In this document: one piece after another, positions 12,449-23,400 of the stretch
How the letters are laid out: each line of letters opens with the position of its first letter
How positions within the stretch are numbered: position 1 is the first letter of the stretch
Assembly: GCA_037951165.1 (NCBI GenBank)
Contig: JBBDHG010000061.1
Location: forward strand, 4,026,501-4,090,500
Direction of reading: 5' to 3'
DNA: 64,000 nucleotides
From: Lophius americanus
Lineage: Eukaryota; Chordata; Actinopteri; Lophiiformes; Lophiidae
Program-made: the position numbers and the translations under genes
Notes under the pieces: generated by a model
Told to the model about the DNA's origin: nothing
Databases searched by the model: none
Seen by the model: the letters and a program-made list of their open reading frames with translations, nothing else

Positions 12449-15400
12449 AAGTTAGATGAACGCTTAGATTGTTAAACACCCACGCTAGCCACTGTTGCGG
12501 TATGTAGTCTATCCAGTTGAATAGGGTTATTACAATTTAAAAACAGTCAGTTCAACACACAAGTATTAAAAAAAAGAAATTCCCAACCAAAATGTACTTT
12601 ATTTTAAGGAAATGATTTGTGATAATCAAATTTGATTTATTGATGATATTAATATATAATTTTAGATGCTACAAACAGGAAGTTGGCACCATTAATTATA
12701 GAGATCGTAGAGTTAATGCACCAGTACATACCTACATACATACTAACCCTAACCCTTTTTAACAATAATAGATAAATCCAAATATTTTGAACCTCAGTAT
12801 ATCTTATATATTCTGTCTCGAATTCAAAATTATTGTAGAAAAATATCGGATATCCATCAGTTTTATTTTTTTAGAAATACGCTTATTTGTTTGTGACACA
12901 GAATCATCCCTTTATATGAAGTTGTCCCATCCAACACTATGTCCCGCCCACTACCCTATCTAATTGGTTACACCTCCAGATTGCCAGCCTGTTCACACTG
13001 AGTAATCTGAATCAGCAAAGTAATTAGTAACTACAGTTTTCCAATAATTTTAAGGAGGCAGATAATGGAAATATTCAAATAATGCACAAGTACCATAACA
13101 TTTTATGTACTTTTTCCTAACATTCCATCTCCGGTTATTCTCAATAATGAAATGAAGTTTTACATTTTCGAATGTTAGGGACATCAGTTAGATATCTGTT
13201 CTTCCTGTATTTGACTGCCCATAATTGGTGCCAGTATTTTTTCTGAAAAACATATTAGTCAAGCCCTATTAAAAGGATTACCTGAGACGCTGGATATTTG
13301 AAGTGACCCCCGACAGTCTGTAGATCCCATCCACAATCCCATGTTCCTCAATAAACTCTGCACATTTCCTCAGAACCTGAGGAACTGAAGTTTTAGAAAT
13401 GTTAATCACATAACGTATGAGAAACGTGTGAGTATTATGTTCTGTTTCATCGTTTTCACACTGCACACGCTGCTTGCACACTGGACTCGACGGTCAGATT
13501 TAATCTTAAAAGCAGGAGGAGGAAACAACTGTAAATGTAATTTTTGAGCAGTAACAATGCACATCAGGTTGACTTCATGGTATGGGGTTTGTTCCACTGT
13601 GTCTGTTTTCTATTCCTCAGGCCCGCTTATTGTAGGTGGACTTTGACAGGAAGTTAAAAATGGTTTGTTTGTTTCAGAGGAAGGTTGACACACCCAGTCC
13701 TTGTAGATGGTATTACTTACGACATTTCCTCTAATAGAAAATGGCTTTTGAAATGTTACCATTGACCTACAGCACTGAACTGCAGTACGTAGCCGTTGGT
13801 ACAGAAATGTGCTCTGCAGCACCTTTTAAAAGCTGCTAATACAAACACATCATCTGTAGCTCATAGCTAAACCACGTGCTCTTTTTCAGTCTGAACAAAT
13901 CTTTTCTTTAGCAACGAGTGAAAATAACAATAGACTACAAATACATAGTTGGATAAAGTTAAAGATGTGTAATTCTTTCAAGATGATCAAGATCAACCGC
14001 CTTCTAATTTTTATATTTATTATTCTTTTTTTACTTCAAGGGCTATTCATACACTGGGCCTGTTTAAAAAATGACCTCGGAAGGTACCATCTTATAAACT
14101 GATGGTCTGATCTCCAGTTCTTTTCTGCTCTTATGAAGACCTCCCGGGCAAAAATGTTAGCAAGCGTATTGATATAACAAGACCAAAAATAAATCGGTGT
14201 AATTGAGATAAGTCAACTGTTGGATACTCTTTTGTGATTATATAGTTTTGTACAACAAACTAATATAACAGATAGGCGATTCCACTCCATGATCTTACAA
14301 GTCATCCATTAACTGGGACTGCAGCTCCCACCAAGAGAGAAAGGCAAATATCCACCATAGACAAGCCCTTTTGATGATTTGAATCAAATAACAGAAGTGA
14401 GGGCGCCTACTGTTTGCTACACTGATCAGAAACTCAAAGAAATCTTTTTGGTAATTGAAATGTTTTAAAATTAATGATGAAAGAAATAACCTCATGCTCT
14501 CATCTGAGGATCAGCAGTGGGATTTGAATCAACTGACCGGAGTGACGACTTTTTCTGCGCTGATCAAGAACTGTAAGATATGTTTTTGTCCACTGAAATG
14601 TTTCAAAATGAACTCAGTGAGTAAAATCAAAAGAGCAATGGGGAGTGTGGAATAGAGGTGAAGAAGCGAGTGCAAGCAGGATGGAGTAGAGTGTCAGGAG
14701 TTATCTGTGACAGAAGAAACAGTTGATCTGTTGGCGACCTTAAAGAGAACATCCGAAAGAAGAAGAAGAGTAAAATCAAAATAAATAATAGTGGGATATC
14801 CCTGACTACAAAGAAGCCTACAGTTGTCAAAACCAAAGTCAACAGACAACTCCTTGTCGCATGGACATCCACAAGTTTTCCCCCACCGAACTAGTAAATT
14901 AAATAGAATTGGAACTATTTTCCCGCTAAAACATTTCCAATTGGATCTGGATTGGATTGGATTTTTTGTAGACTGGCAAGAAAGAAGAAATCAATTTATT
15001 TTCAAGAACTTCCATAAAAAGACATGAAAGTCAGATTTCACATCATAGTATGGCTTTACCCAGTTAACAGTTACGACCTATTAAATGTAAACTGTGAAAG
15101 TAGTGCTCATTGGCTGGCTTCACTACAAACATGAACAACCCTGTTATCTCTTACTGGCAGGTTGTATAAACCAATTTTAGTGCAACATTCATGTATGTTG
15201 ACTTTAAAAAACTCGGGCCAGACCGACAAAACCTGAACGTGATAAACAATCTTCGGTTTTCTGCGGAATGGTGTGATTTGAGCTCAGACACAGAGCTGTT
15301 GTTGGTCTTTATCAATCGCGAATGATCAGAAGTCATTGTTTATTATTACAAATACAAATCAGACGAGTGCCTGATGAGTGTCTAGTTGTGCAACTTTGCA

Positions 15401-16970
15401 TTGCTGTCATTTGTGAAAATTCGATTAAAATGTAGAAAATCTAACTTAAAATGTTTTTTTTCCCTGTGCGCATTAGGTACAGGAGATTAAAGTCTTTAAT
15501 TATACATGAGATTTCTATTTCATTTTATTACGTATCTGCGATGTAAAGTATCAAATTTAATGCAATCTTTTTCGATTGCGTTGAGTCATTGTGAATAAAC
15601 AACTTTCGCATTATTTACTACAGGATACAGAAAAAGAAAACTGAATTCCTTTGATATGATATAAAATACTTGAATTATATACCTGAATAACTACATGATT
15701 ATTTAGAAGTTCCCCTTACCTTTATACTTTGAACAAACACATTGAATACATTGTATACAATTGTGAGATTTCTGTATACATTTTCATGAATTCAATTTAA
15801 TCAGACTTATTTAATCACATTTTGCTTCTGTTGATTCAACACTGTACAAAAAAGAGGGAATTAATCGTGATTGTTTGGAATGAAATTCTTTCAGCACCTG
15901 ATGGAAATATTAAGGGATTGAAATACATTATCTCAATATTTCGGGCAAATGATTCCTTTGAGCTAATTTAGCGTGGCTTTCAGTGACGTTCTGTTATTTC
16001 AGTTAGCGAACAATGTGTTGTAGTAAAAATCTAAGAACAAAAAACTGTGTGAATGCTGGACATCCATTACAAAGGGACACAAGGCAAACGTCCCTCCTCA
16101 CTTCCTGCCCGTATCGCCCCGCCTTACAGAGGTTCCATTCTAACAGGTCTTCTTAAAGTCATCCTCTACACAGCTATTCATCCGCCTCTGCACATGGGAA
16201 ATTACTGCTCACCCACTTTTTGACACATCATGGTACACTCCCTCGAAAAAAAGAAGTCACCAATAATGGTTGTAAGAAAATAACAAGGCATAGACTCAGA
16301 GGAAAGAAAAGGGAAAAAAAGAACGCAAGTCCCTCAAAGAAAATTAACTACCCCTTAGTATCCAAGATTAAACTTTAATTTATATTCTTTTTTTTCTTTG
16401 TCTTGGCTCATTTTTTTACACTCATCCTTTGGCAGAAGAACCACCCAGTTAGTCAGAAGAAATATAAGCATAGCAACTACAGTCAGCTTAAGAAGTTGAC
16501 TTGAAAAATCTTGGAGGCCACACCCAGACTCACAACTAACTATTTACTGGCTTAATGAATAGACTTATAAAATGTACATATTAACCTATAATTCATATAT
16601 GTGAAAAAACATGGACTAAAGCCTGTATTTGACTCACAAAAGCACTTTTTTCGCCTTTCTGTCTTGGTGTCATCATATTATGTATTTTTAAAAGGTTATA
16701 GTGGCTCTAATAATATCGGAAATGACTAAAAGAGTTCAAATGTCATAATAAATGTAATCCTCTATGTCTGAGTCGAGTAACTGCTTAAAGGAGTAGTTTG
16801 TAGTTCGATAGAGAGCTGCTGGAAGAAAAAGAAGGTTAGATTTCAAAGAAAGCAACTCTAAAACATTTACCATCTTGTCCTGAATTCTGTAGATGTTCTA
16901 TCAGGTCACAGCCGAACGCATTTTCACTTCCTTTCTTCTTGGATTTATTCTTGGTGCTTTTATTCTTCAT
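5733..16970 (-). CDS. arhgap31: Rho GTPase-activating protein 31 (CdGAP), 12 coding exons
   Basis: GAP for Rac1/Cdc42 that shapes lamellipodia and focal adhesions. Coding exons, 5' to 3' on the minus strand: 16871-16970, 13282-13384, 12243-12387, 10898-10980, 10695-10802, 10334-10476, 10024-10231, 9792-9913, 8794-8850, 8049-8663, 7825-7961, 5733-7739. They sum to 3828 nt (1275 aa; human about 1444). The start ATG at 16970 opens a Lys-rich MKNKSTKNKSKKKG leader as in the family. The RhoGAP domain spans about residues 20-215: arginine finger in GIYRLSG (Arg56), CKLYFRELPNPLL (Lys96, Arg100) and NLALVWAPNLL (Asn169, Asn177). EEAQARSL, SKKWKSIFNLGRS and RSMESLCS follow, all CdGAP hallmarks. The long Ser/Pro-rich tail is mostly in the last exon. 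CPDLTKEVYLQDIHCVG and LLTYELY favour ARHGAP31 over ARHGAP30. Unusual features are a triplicated acceptor before exon 6, a GT repeat before exon 3, and coding homopolymers at 7404-7414 and 8454-8468. Confidence 0.93.
8454..8468 (-). repeat. Coding homopolymer tract (C9 then A6 on the sense strand)
   Basis: Within arhgap31 exon 10 the sense strand reads nine C followed directly by six A, translated as Ala-Pro-Pro-Gln-Lys-Thr. The frame is open through it as written. Runs of this length are prone to indels and to sequencing error. Confidence 0.85.
9145..9287. repeat. (TTCA)n tetranucleotide tract in arhgap31 intron 8
   Basis: About 140 bp of TTCA repeats with a few interruptions (ttta, tact, ttct). 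It is followed directly by 'ccgcttatcctgttcag', the 5' start of the interspersed repeat seen more fully at 58453-58770. The tract therefore looks like an expanded 5' end of such an element. The ORF across it (FIHSFIHS repeats) is not a gene. Confidence 0.85.
10471..10553. repeat. 28-bp tandem repeat, three copies, overlapping the exon 6 acceptor
   Basis: Units lie at 10471-10498, 10499-10526 and 10527-10553 (the last lacks one base) and are otherwise identical. On the minus strand each unit holds a pyrimidine-rich stretch, 'tttctcag' and then 'ATGTAA'. The unit nearest the exon supplies the frame-correct acceptor of arhgap31 exon 6 (exon begins at 10476); the others are exact decoy acceptors 28 and 56 nt upstream. 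There are no spacers between units, so this is not a CRISPR-type array. Confidence 0.95.
12393..12444. repeat. (CA)26 microsatellite abutting the arhgap31 exon 3 acceptor
   Basis: A 52-bp CA run which on the coding (minus) strand is (TG)26, followed by 'cgtag' and exon 3 (first base 12387). It occupies the place where the polypyrimidine tract of this intron should be. Confidence 0.95.
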
Positions 16971-17168
16971 GTGGTTCCAGTTAGTAGTCCAGTGGATGAT
17001 TACAGCAAACAGATTCTTTGAGGAACAGCGATCTATCCATAAGACCCCAAGAAAGGTAGGGTTTGAAGGTCAAAAAGCAGACACATAGAAATCCCAGTAA
17101 TCAGCTCCCCAAAGTCTGCATCCGCTCACATTCTGACTAACCACACTGGAGGAGGCTGAGAACAGAAG

Positions 17169-17176
17169 TGACGTCA
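17169..17176. promoter_or_regulatory. Palindromic CRE/ATF-like site upstream of arhgap31
   Basis: A perfect TGACGTCA octamer about 200 bp upstream of the arhgap31 start codon (16970, minus strand). A full-consensus CRE close to a 5' end is a plausible promoter element, but the transcription start is not known from sequence, so its role is inference. Confidence 0.35.
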
Positions 17177-17354
17177 CATTTTGAACATTTTCAAGTCCTT
17201 TAAATTATCATTACTTCAGTTGTTTATCAAAGAAAAGACATGGTGTGACTGCTGCTTGTCAGGGATGTGGCAGACAGCTGCTCTACCTTTGAAAGATTTG
17301 CAGAAACGGCAGTAGAATCGGTTGGTTTCCTGTTGTTTTTTCACTTCCAGCCAG

Positions 17355-17389
17355 TCTCTCTCTCTCGCTTTCTCTCTCTCTCTCTCTCT
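17355..17389. repeat. Polypyrimidine (TC)n tract
   Basis: An imperfect CT/TC run (GA on the minus strand) about 400 bp upstream of the arhgap31 start codon. Such tracts are common near vertebrate promoters and also arise neutrally. Confidence 0.75.
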
Positions 17390-19799
17390 GCTCCTTTTTT
17401 TTATCTCCTCCTCTTTTCCTTCATTCCACACAGTCTACCCTTTACACTGACTTCTCTGTAGCTGAGGAAGCACACATGTATGAAGAGAAGCAAACCCCCC
17501 TCAGGAAAGTGATTTGGGATTTTCACTTCCCAGTGTTTTTTTTTTGTTTTGTTTGTTTTCAAACTCTTCTATGTTTAGATATGAACTCGTGGCAGCGGTG
17601 TACGTTTTTGAAATGTGGAGAGCGTGTGAAGGGGAGGGAAGTGAAGTGAAGGGAGGAGAACAGCTGACTTCTGTATCTCTCCTGGTTTAGAAATTACTAA
17701 GCTCTTTCATCCATTTTTTTTTCATGTGCCCAAGCTTGAGGTTAACGGGAAAGCTGCTCTCCGCCTTCCTGAATGCTTTCAATGTATACAATTTCCTGTG
17801 CAAAGAGCCCGGGCTCAAAAACAAAAACAGACGGGTTCTGAAGGAAAAGGGAAGTGGGAGGTGACTGAAGTGAGGGCCTGTAGGGCACAGATGGGAAATG
17901 AGGGGGAGACTGAGGGGGTTCAGGCAAGTAGATGGACGACACATATGGATCTTGTTACTGACATACTTACATATTCTCAAACTGGACTGCAGCTGCATCG
18001 GAAAAATGTAATCAATGGATGCATTAAATGATAACTTCATGAAACAGATCATGTCATCATCCAGTATCTTTTATACTTCCTGTTTTAAGTAAAGTACATG
18101 TAATCCATTGATATCCCACTAAGAGAGATCATGAAAAGTTCCTGGGTGGTGGAGAATATTCCTCATATTTGTAGCCTTTTCAACTTAACACGGAAAATTA
18201 CACGTCTCACTGCTGTGAAACACTAGACTGTTCCTGAGGAGACGTTTAATACTTAAACACTACTTGAACTCTGCGCACATCTGTTGAACCACCGTCAAAT
18301 CATCACCAAACGGAATTCCAAACATAATGTTAAAATAGCTGCACATGTCTGCCGCCGCAACAACGGGACTTCAGAAACAGTGCATAGTGCTATAAACCTC
18401 ATAACCGTGTATTTGCAAATACTCTTTTTAGGATAAAGCTAGAGCCAGTTTTCTTTATCTTTTATTGATCTCATGCGTTCAATGCGTCACAAAGCAAATG
18501 CCTGTATTGTTACATGATGGTCATTCCGGACGTTAAAAAACAAAGTTACATTTTTTGGCTTTAAGTCTACATCACAGAGTAAACAGATCCCATTGAAAGT
18601 GAGAACCTTCTTATAAAGGTGACAACGGTTATCAAGACGAGAGAAAGAGAGTGCCTTGCCGATTTTAAAATCATGTTTAGGAAATACTCTCCTGAAAAAT
18701 GTCATGGCAATAAATGATGCATAAGAGGAATGTTTGTCAAGTAACATGTTGACCTTGTAAGACTTAAAAATTGCAATTACTGTTATCTGGCTATTTGCCG
18801 GAAGTGGAAACAGTACAAGTACAAATTCTTCATTATTCCAATTTAAAAATAGATGAAGCCTAGGCCTGGAGAAGAGGTCATCTGGAGGGAACTGGCCTTT
18901 TAAGTTGAAATGGCAAATTTAACAGCTACCTATTTACAAATCAGTGACACGTTTGTGTCCACTTGATGAATTGAAGTATATTACTCTCTATTTTCATCTC
19001 CAGTGGAAACGTGTAGTTCTTCAACTGACAAAGGCTGAACCGCAGAGCTGTGAGAGAACCAAAAATGCTGTATTCGAGAAGACCAAAACAATGAGCTAAG
19101 TGGCAGAAGAGCTGAGAAAAACCACAGAGGAATGAATGATTGACTTTCCCACTCCCACACAAAAACCCATGCCATCATCTTTTAAACTAGGCCTATGCTG
19201 TCGTCCCTGACAGCAAGGGTATATCCCTGAAAAGTCCCAATCCCCTGCATTATACAAGCAATCGCCCTGACTCAACCCCTCAACTCAAATGTGAAGTTAC
19301 GTCCGGAAAAGTGTTTTTTGTGAAAATAAAAAAAGCGCTCCCCCTAGTGACTAAATTATCACCGTTGGAGTAAAATATGACGAGGTAGGGTACCTCGAGT
19401 CCATTCATATGCACCAAATTGGGGCTAAATCAGACCAACAGTTATGAAATTAAGGTCAGAAATGTCTTGAGATAAAGCTCCCACTTGTGTTGGATATACA
19501 CAACCCATCATTTACTAAAATCAATTCGGATCTTCCTCACACCAAAAGGTTTGGTGGTATAACATTTGAAAATGATACATTTAATTGTTTGTTGAGTTAT
19601 TACGTTAACACAAAGGATTTGCGGCGAGACAATGACAATTCCATAATTTCCCCGACTTACTAGGGCTATTAATATCCATTTTCAAAGCTTTGATTATGCT
19701 TGATTAAGTGGTCTAATGAGTCACATTAATTTAAGAAAAGTGTCCCCAGTATTTCTACCCGAGAATGCAATGTCTCAAAGTACATATAACTGATAAACA

Positions 19800-19800
<1 letters not shown>

Positions 19801-19846
<46 letters not shown>
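19801..19846. repeat. (AC)n microsatellite
   Basis: 46 bp of pure AC dinucleotides in intergenic DNA. Confidence 0.9.
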
Positions 19847-19851
<5 letters not shown>

Positions 19852-20265
19852 GATATTCACACCTGCAGCTCTGACTTTTCAGATCACCTGAACTACCCTT
19901 GACTTTGAACTGTGAGAAAAACTATTGAACACATTCAAAAGGGCTCCTGGATCTTCTGGGTCACCGCTGTGCTGCTGGTCGACCCTCAAATTAAAATTCT
20001 CATTGACAGATTGGATTTAGTTCACCTAAAGAAAACGACTAGCTGTTCCTTGAGTTCAATCCAAAGGTTAAATATTTTAAAGAAAATGCATTCTTGCATG
20101 CGTTCGAGATTGATTGATTAACTCAATATTGAAATTTGGACACAAAGATTTGATCTGGATTCTTTTTGCTGTTGGAAGTAATTAATAAGGTTGCGAACAC
20201 TACACTGGTTAATTTTTCCCTCAAGGCTTTCAAAATAAAAGATAATTATATAAAGAGTTTGGTCT

Positions 20266-20350
20266 AAACCTGCTCTTTCTGGAAAGCACCTTGAGACAAC
20301 TGTTGTTGTGAATTGGCGCTATATAAATAAAGATTGATTGATTGATTGAA
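20266..20350 (+). mobile_element. 3' tail of a teleost LINE/SINE-type retroelement
   Basis: Contains 'caccttgagacaactgttgt' and 'ggcgctatataaataaag', then a short GATT repeat. This tail architecture (conserved 3' end plus a short tandem terminus) is very common on fish non-LTR elements. The 5' part is missing. The exact family cannot be assigned without a repeat library. Confidence 0.6.
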
Positions 20351-20875
20351 AACAATTATTGGATCTACAACCAGAAACAGCCCACTATATCACCTTTGCA
20401 CCACTAAATTCTTTCAGCATATCTGAATGGACTTGTTTGTGAAGTACATCATTTCGCCCTGATTTGCAGAATTGATGTTTTAGTGCTTAAAGTGTCCGAA
20501 TGTCACATGTGAGCTACATGATCGGGCCTGGCCTCCACAAGACAAAGCTTTCTTTCTGCAGCCGAGGAGTCGGAAATGACATCACATTGTCCATAAAAAG
20601 CCTTTGACATCCCGCTCTTTCTTTGTACTGGTTAAAAAAAATAGCCCCGTGTCCAGAAGACGTTTCATTGTATCTGACTAATAAATGGTTGTTATTGTTC
20701 CTACTTTTAGTATAAGTCCTTTACGTCCTTGGAGTGATGCAGTGTTTTGGAAGATCTGCAGCATAGTTTGCTAAATGCCACAGAGTGGAGATTATTCTGT
20801 GAGAGAAACTGATAAACACTAAAGAAACAAGCAGCATAATTTATCAGATCATTATAAATGGAGTTTATAAGTACA

Positions 20876-21343
20876 TATACACCAATCAGCCGTAACATTA
20901 AAACCATTTGCTATTTTATATTGTTAAAGTCCTCTTTTAGCAGCTTATTGAGTTGTTCCATTCCCCGTGTGCTTTTTGTGCTAAAGTGGTTCTTTTGTAG
21001 GATGAGACGATGTGGGTTAGTCTTTGCTCCCCATGTGATTCAATAGTGGGCAAGCTCTGTTGCCGATTCGTGTGTTGTCCTTTCTGTAGACCATTTTGGC
21101 AGGTACTTACCACTGCTGATTGTCAACACCCCGAAAGACCTGCAATTCTGGAGATGCTCTGACCGAAATAGTTAAGCCATCAAAATTTGGCTTATATCCT
21201 GATGCTTGTCCATTTTCCCTGGTTCTACCACATCAACTTGCTGTCTCTATCCCTTACATATCCCACCCACTGAAGGGTGCTACTGGAACAAGATGTCATG
21301 ACATCAAATGTCAATGGTTATAATTTTACGGCTATGGTGTGTA
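20876..21343 (-). mobile_element. Decayed Tc1-like DNA transposon, internally deleted
   Basis: The left end (accaatcagccgtaacatta) and the right end (ataattttacggctatggtg) form a degenerate terminal inverted repeat. Internal sequence at about 21090-21260 matches, in antisense, the start of a common fish Tc1-like transposase gene, including the region encoding GQSISKTA-type residues. At about 470 bp against roughly 1.5 kb for a full element, it has lost most of the transposase. A relative in the opposite orientation lies at 42104-42600. Confidence 0.65.
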
Positions 21344-23400
21344 TTTTGTATGTGTATATATTTTACACAATAATTGGTGTCCCACATAAGCATGTTTTTC
21401 CTTTTTATTACATAAAAAGCGCGTAGATACACAATTATAAAACAGCAGGGTACAATCAGAAGGTACAATCTGGTAATACTGCCCCCATAGTGGCACTGAT
21501 GTCACTTTCTCCAAAATCTTTGAACCGTTCTTGAGTTAAGCCTGGTTGGTCTTCTGAGACTTGATGGATTAAGACCTTGTGGCTTATTCTCTTAAAATTG
21601 TGTTTTGAGGGACAAGACTTTCCCACAAAAATCTGTGATGTGTGACCAATTCTCATGTGAAGAGAATTATCACAAAACTAACTCTGCATATACGTAGATG
21701 TACAGCTAATTGTAAAAAGATTTTTTCACTTTAGTCCAAAAAGAGTGGTGCACTTTTAAATCCCTTGCGTTTATAGATCCTATACGTAAGAGGACTTCAG
21801 CTTTCATTTTCATAAAAGTACCTGACTTTCATATTCTGGAAACCAACTAAATAGTCCCACCTTTTAAACTGGAAATACTATGTGAATTTACGAAAACAAT
21901 AAAAAATAAAAAGATATATATTTTTTTCCACCCCAGCTCTTTACTCAGGAAAACTTAAAAGTTATAGCTCAACCGCTCTGAAAATATGTTGTGTTCTTAT
22001 GTTTCATACGCGCTCCGCCTTTCTCAGTGTCTGGCATACATAGAAAATCTTACATTACAAGAAGCTTGTTAACGTGTTGTATTAAGCCTATTAGTTTATT
22101 AACCGTCCGGGAAAAATCATTCACTGCCAAGTGTCCTCAAGTATTCACTAAATTTACCAGTCTTGGATTTTTTGAAATACTGCTGGCTGGTTTAGTGAGA
22201 CTGCATAGACAGGAAGAAGCAAAGTCAACATACGTGTTCCTCATCATTAGCAATGTAAGGCTCTAGGTTGCCTCTTCAACTATAAGGATGAAAATTGTAT
22301 AAAAAGCCACAAGTACTGAGGTATAACAGATTGAAAATAAATATTTATTGTACAGATTAGTACCACCAGTAAATTCAAAATATAACTAATTTACATTTCT
22401 GGACTGTATAAAAGGATCAAAGCAATGCATGCAAATTGATTTTAAACAAAAGTTTGCTCAATTCTGAGACAAAGTTGTAATGACCGGTTCTAAAGGCAAT
22501 TATATGACTATTAAAATATCTAATTTATCTAAAACACTAAATAATTTTAACATGTGTAAAAAGTATAGAAAAAACTACCCAGTGAGTCTTGCTGAAGGCA
22601 TCATAAACAAAAACATGTCATGTAAGATATCCAAAACCAATATTTAACCAATTATCTATGATAAAAAACACACAAAAAATATATATTATTCTTCAAAAAA
22701 CTTTAAAATCAAGTATGTTGGCCTGAATCATCCCAAGGCCTTTTAGTGTAATGCTTAAAAAACAAAAGCAATGATTTTCGATATACCCTAATCCCTAAAT
22801 ATACCTCTTCACAGACACATTTCATTTGTGTGAGTTATCTTCAGCACCTCACAACACCAATATCATTATGAGCTCTCAATATTGTCAGAGGATACTGTAT
22901 ATCTATAGAACATCAGTTTATGCTAACACCTCTCCATGTTATTGTTGCTTTGATCAATTTTTCATGTGTTGTCTGGAGTAAGACAGAAGAAGAAGTCTTT
23001 TTCTAACTTAAAATAATAAAGCTTATCTTTGTAATACAATATAATAGGTCAGTTATAGATTAGTTAACCTCAGATACCTGACATTTTTATTTCTCCTCGA
23101 CCAATGGAGCAAGGACATAAAAATGGGTTACGTCCGTTAGTATAACTCATAAGCTTAAATTAATTGTCTCTTCGTCTAACTTTTTTTTTTTTTAGACGTG
23201 GATATTTATATGCCGACAAGTAAAGAATCGAAGGCCACGTGATAAGTGAGATGTGCAAAAATGTAAGCTAAATCAAATGCATACACCAACACCATTTTGT
23301 GTGCTTGGTGTTTGTATTGTTTACATGTAGCAGCTTGTTTCCAATCAGATGCCTGAACATTCAAAATACTAAATCTATAAGGGCTTCCTGTTTTGATACA

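Larger units (their letters stand above)
17000..23400. other. Intergenic region between arhgap31 and b4galt4
   Basis: About 6.4 kb. Near 17 kb it probably holds arhgap31 promoter and 5' UTR sequence. It also contains a TC tract, a CA repeat at 19801-19846, a LINE/SINE-type tail at 20266-20350, a Tc1-like relic at 20876-21343, and possibly b4galt4 3' UTR from about 22.3 to 23.4 kb. The longer ORFs (17687-18052 minus, 17726-18031 plus, 21991-22266 plus) have no recognisable motifs or splice partners. No RNA gene was recognised. Confidence 0.5.

Noticed and set aside
5733..16970. ARHGAP30 as the identity of the RhoGAP gene
   Set aside because: A B4GALT gene near ARHGAP30 (B4GALT3) on human 1q makes this tempting, but RhoGAP-domain residues and the EEAQARSL and SRNGSVF segments fit ARHGAP31, and the linked gene is B4GALT4.
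17687..18052. 121-aa minus-strand ORF (and a 101-aa plus-strand ORF) between arhgap31 and b4galt4
   Set aside because: Low-complexity Pro/Ser/Phe composition, opposite-strand overlap and no recognisable homology or gene structure.
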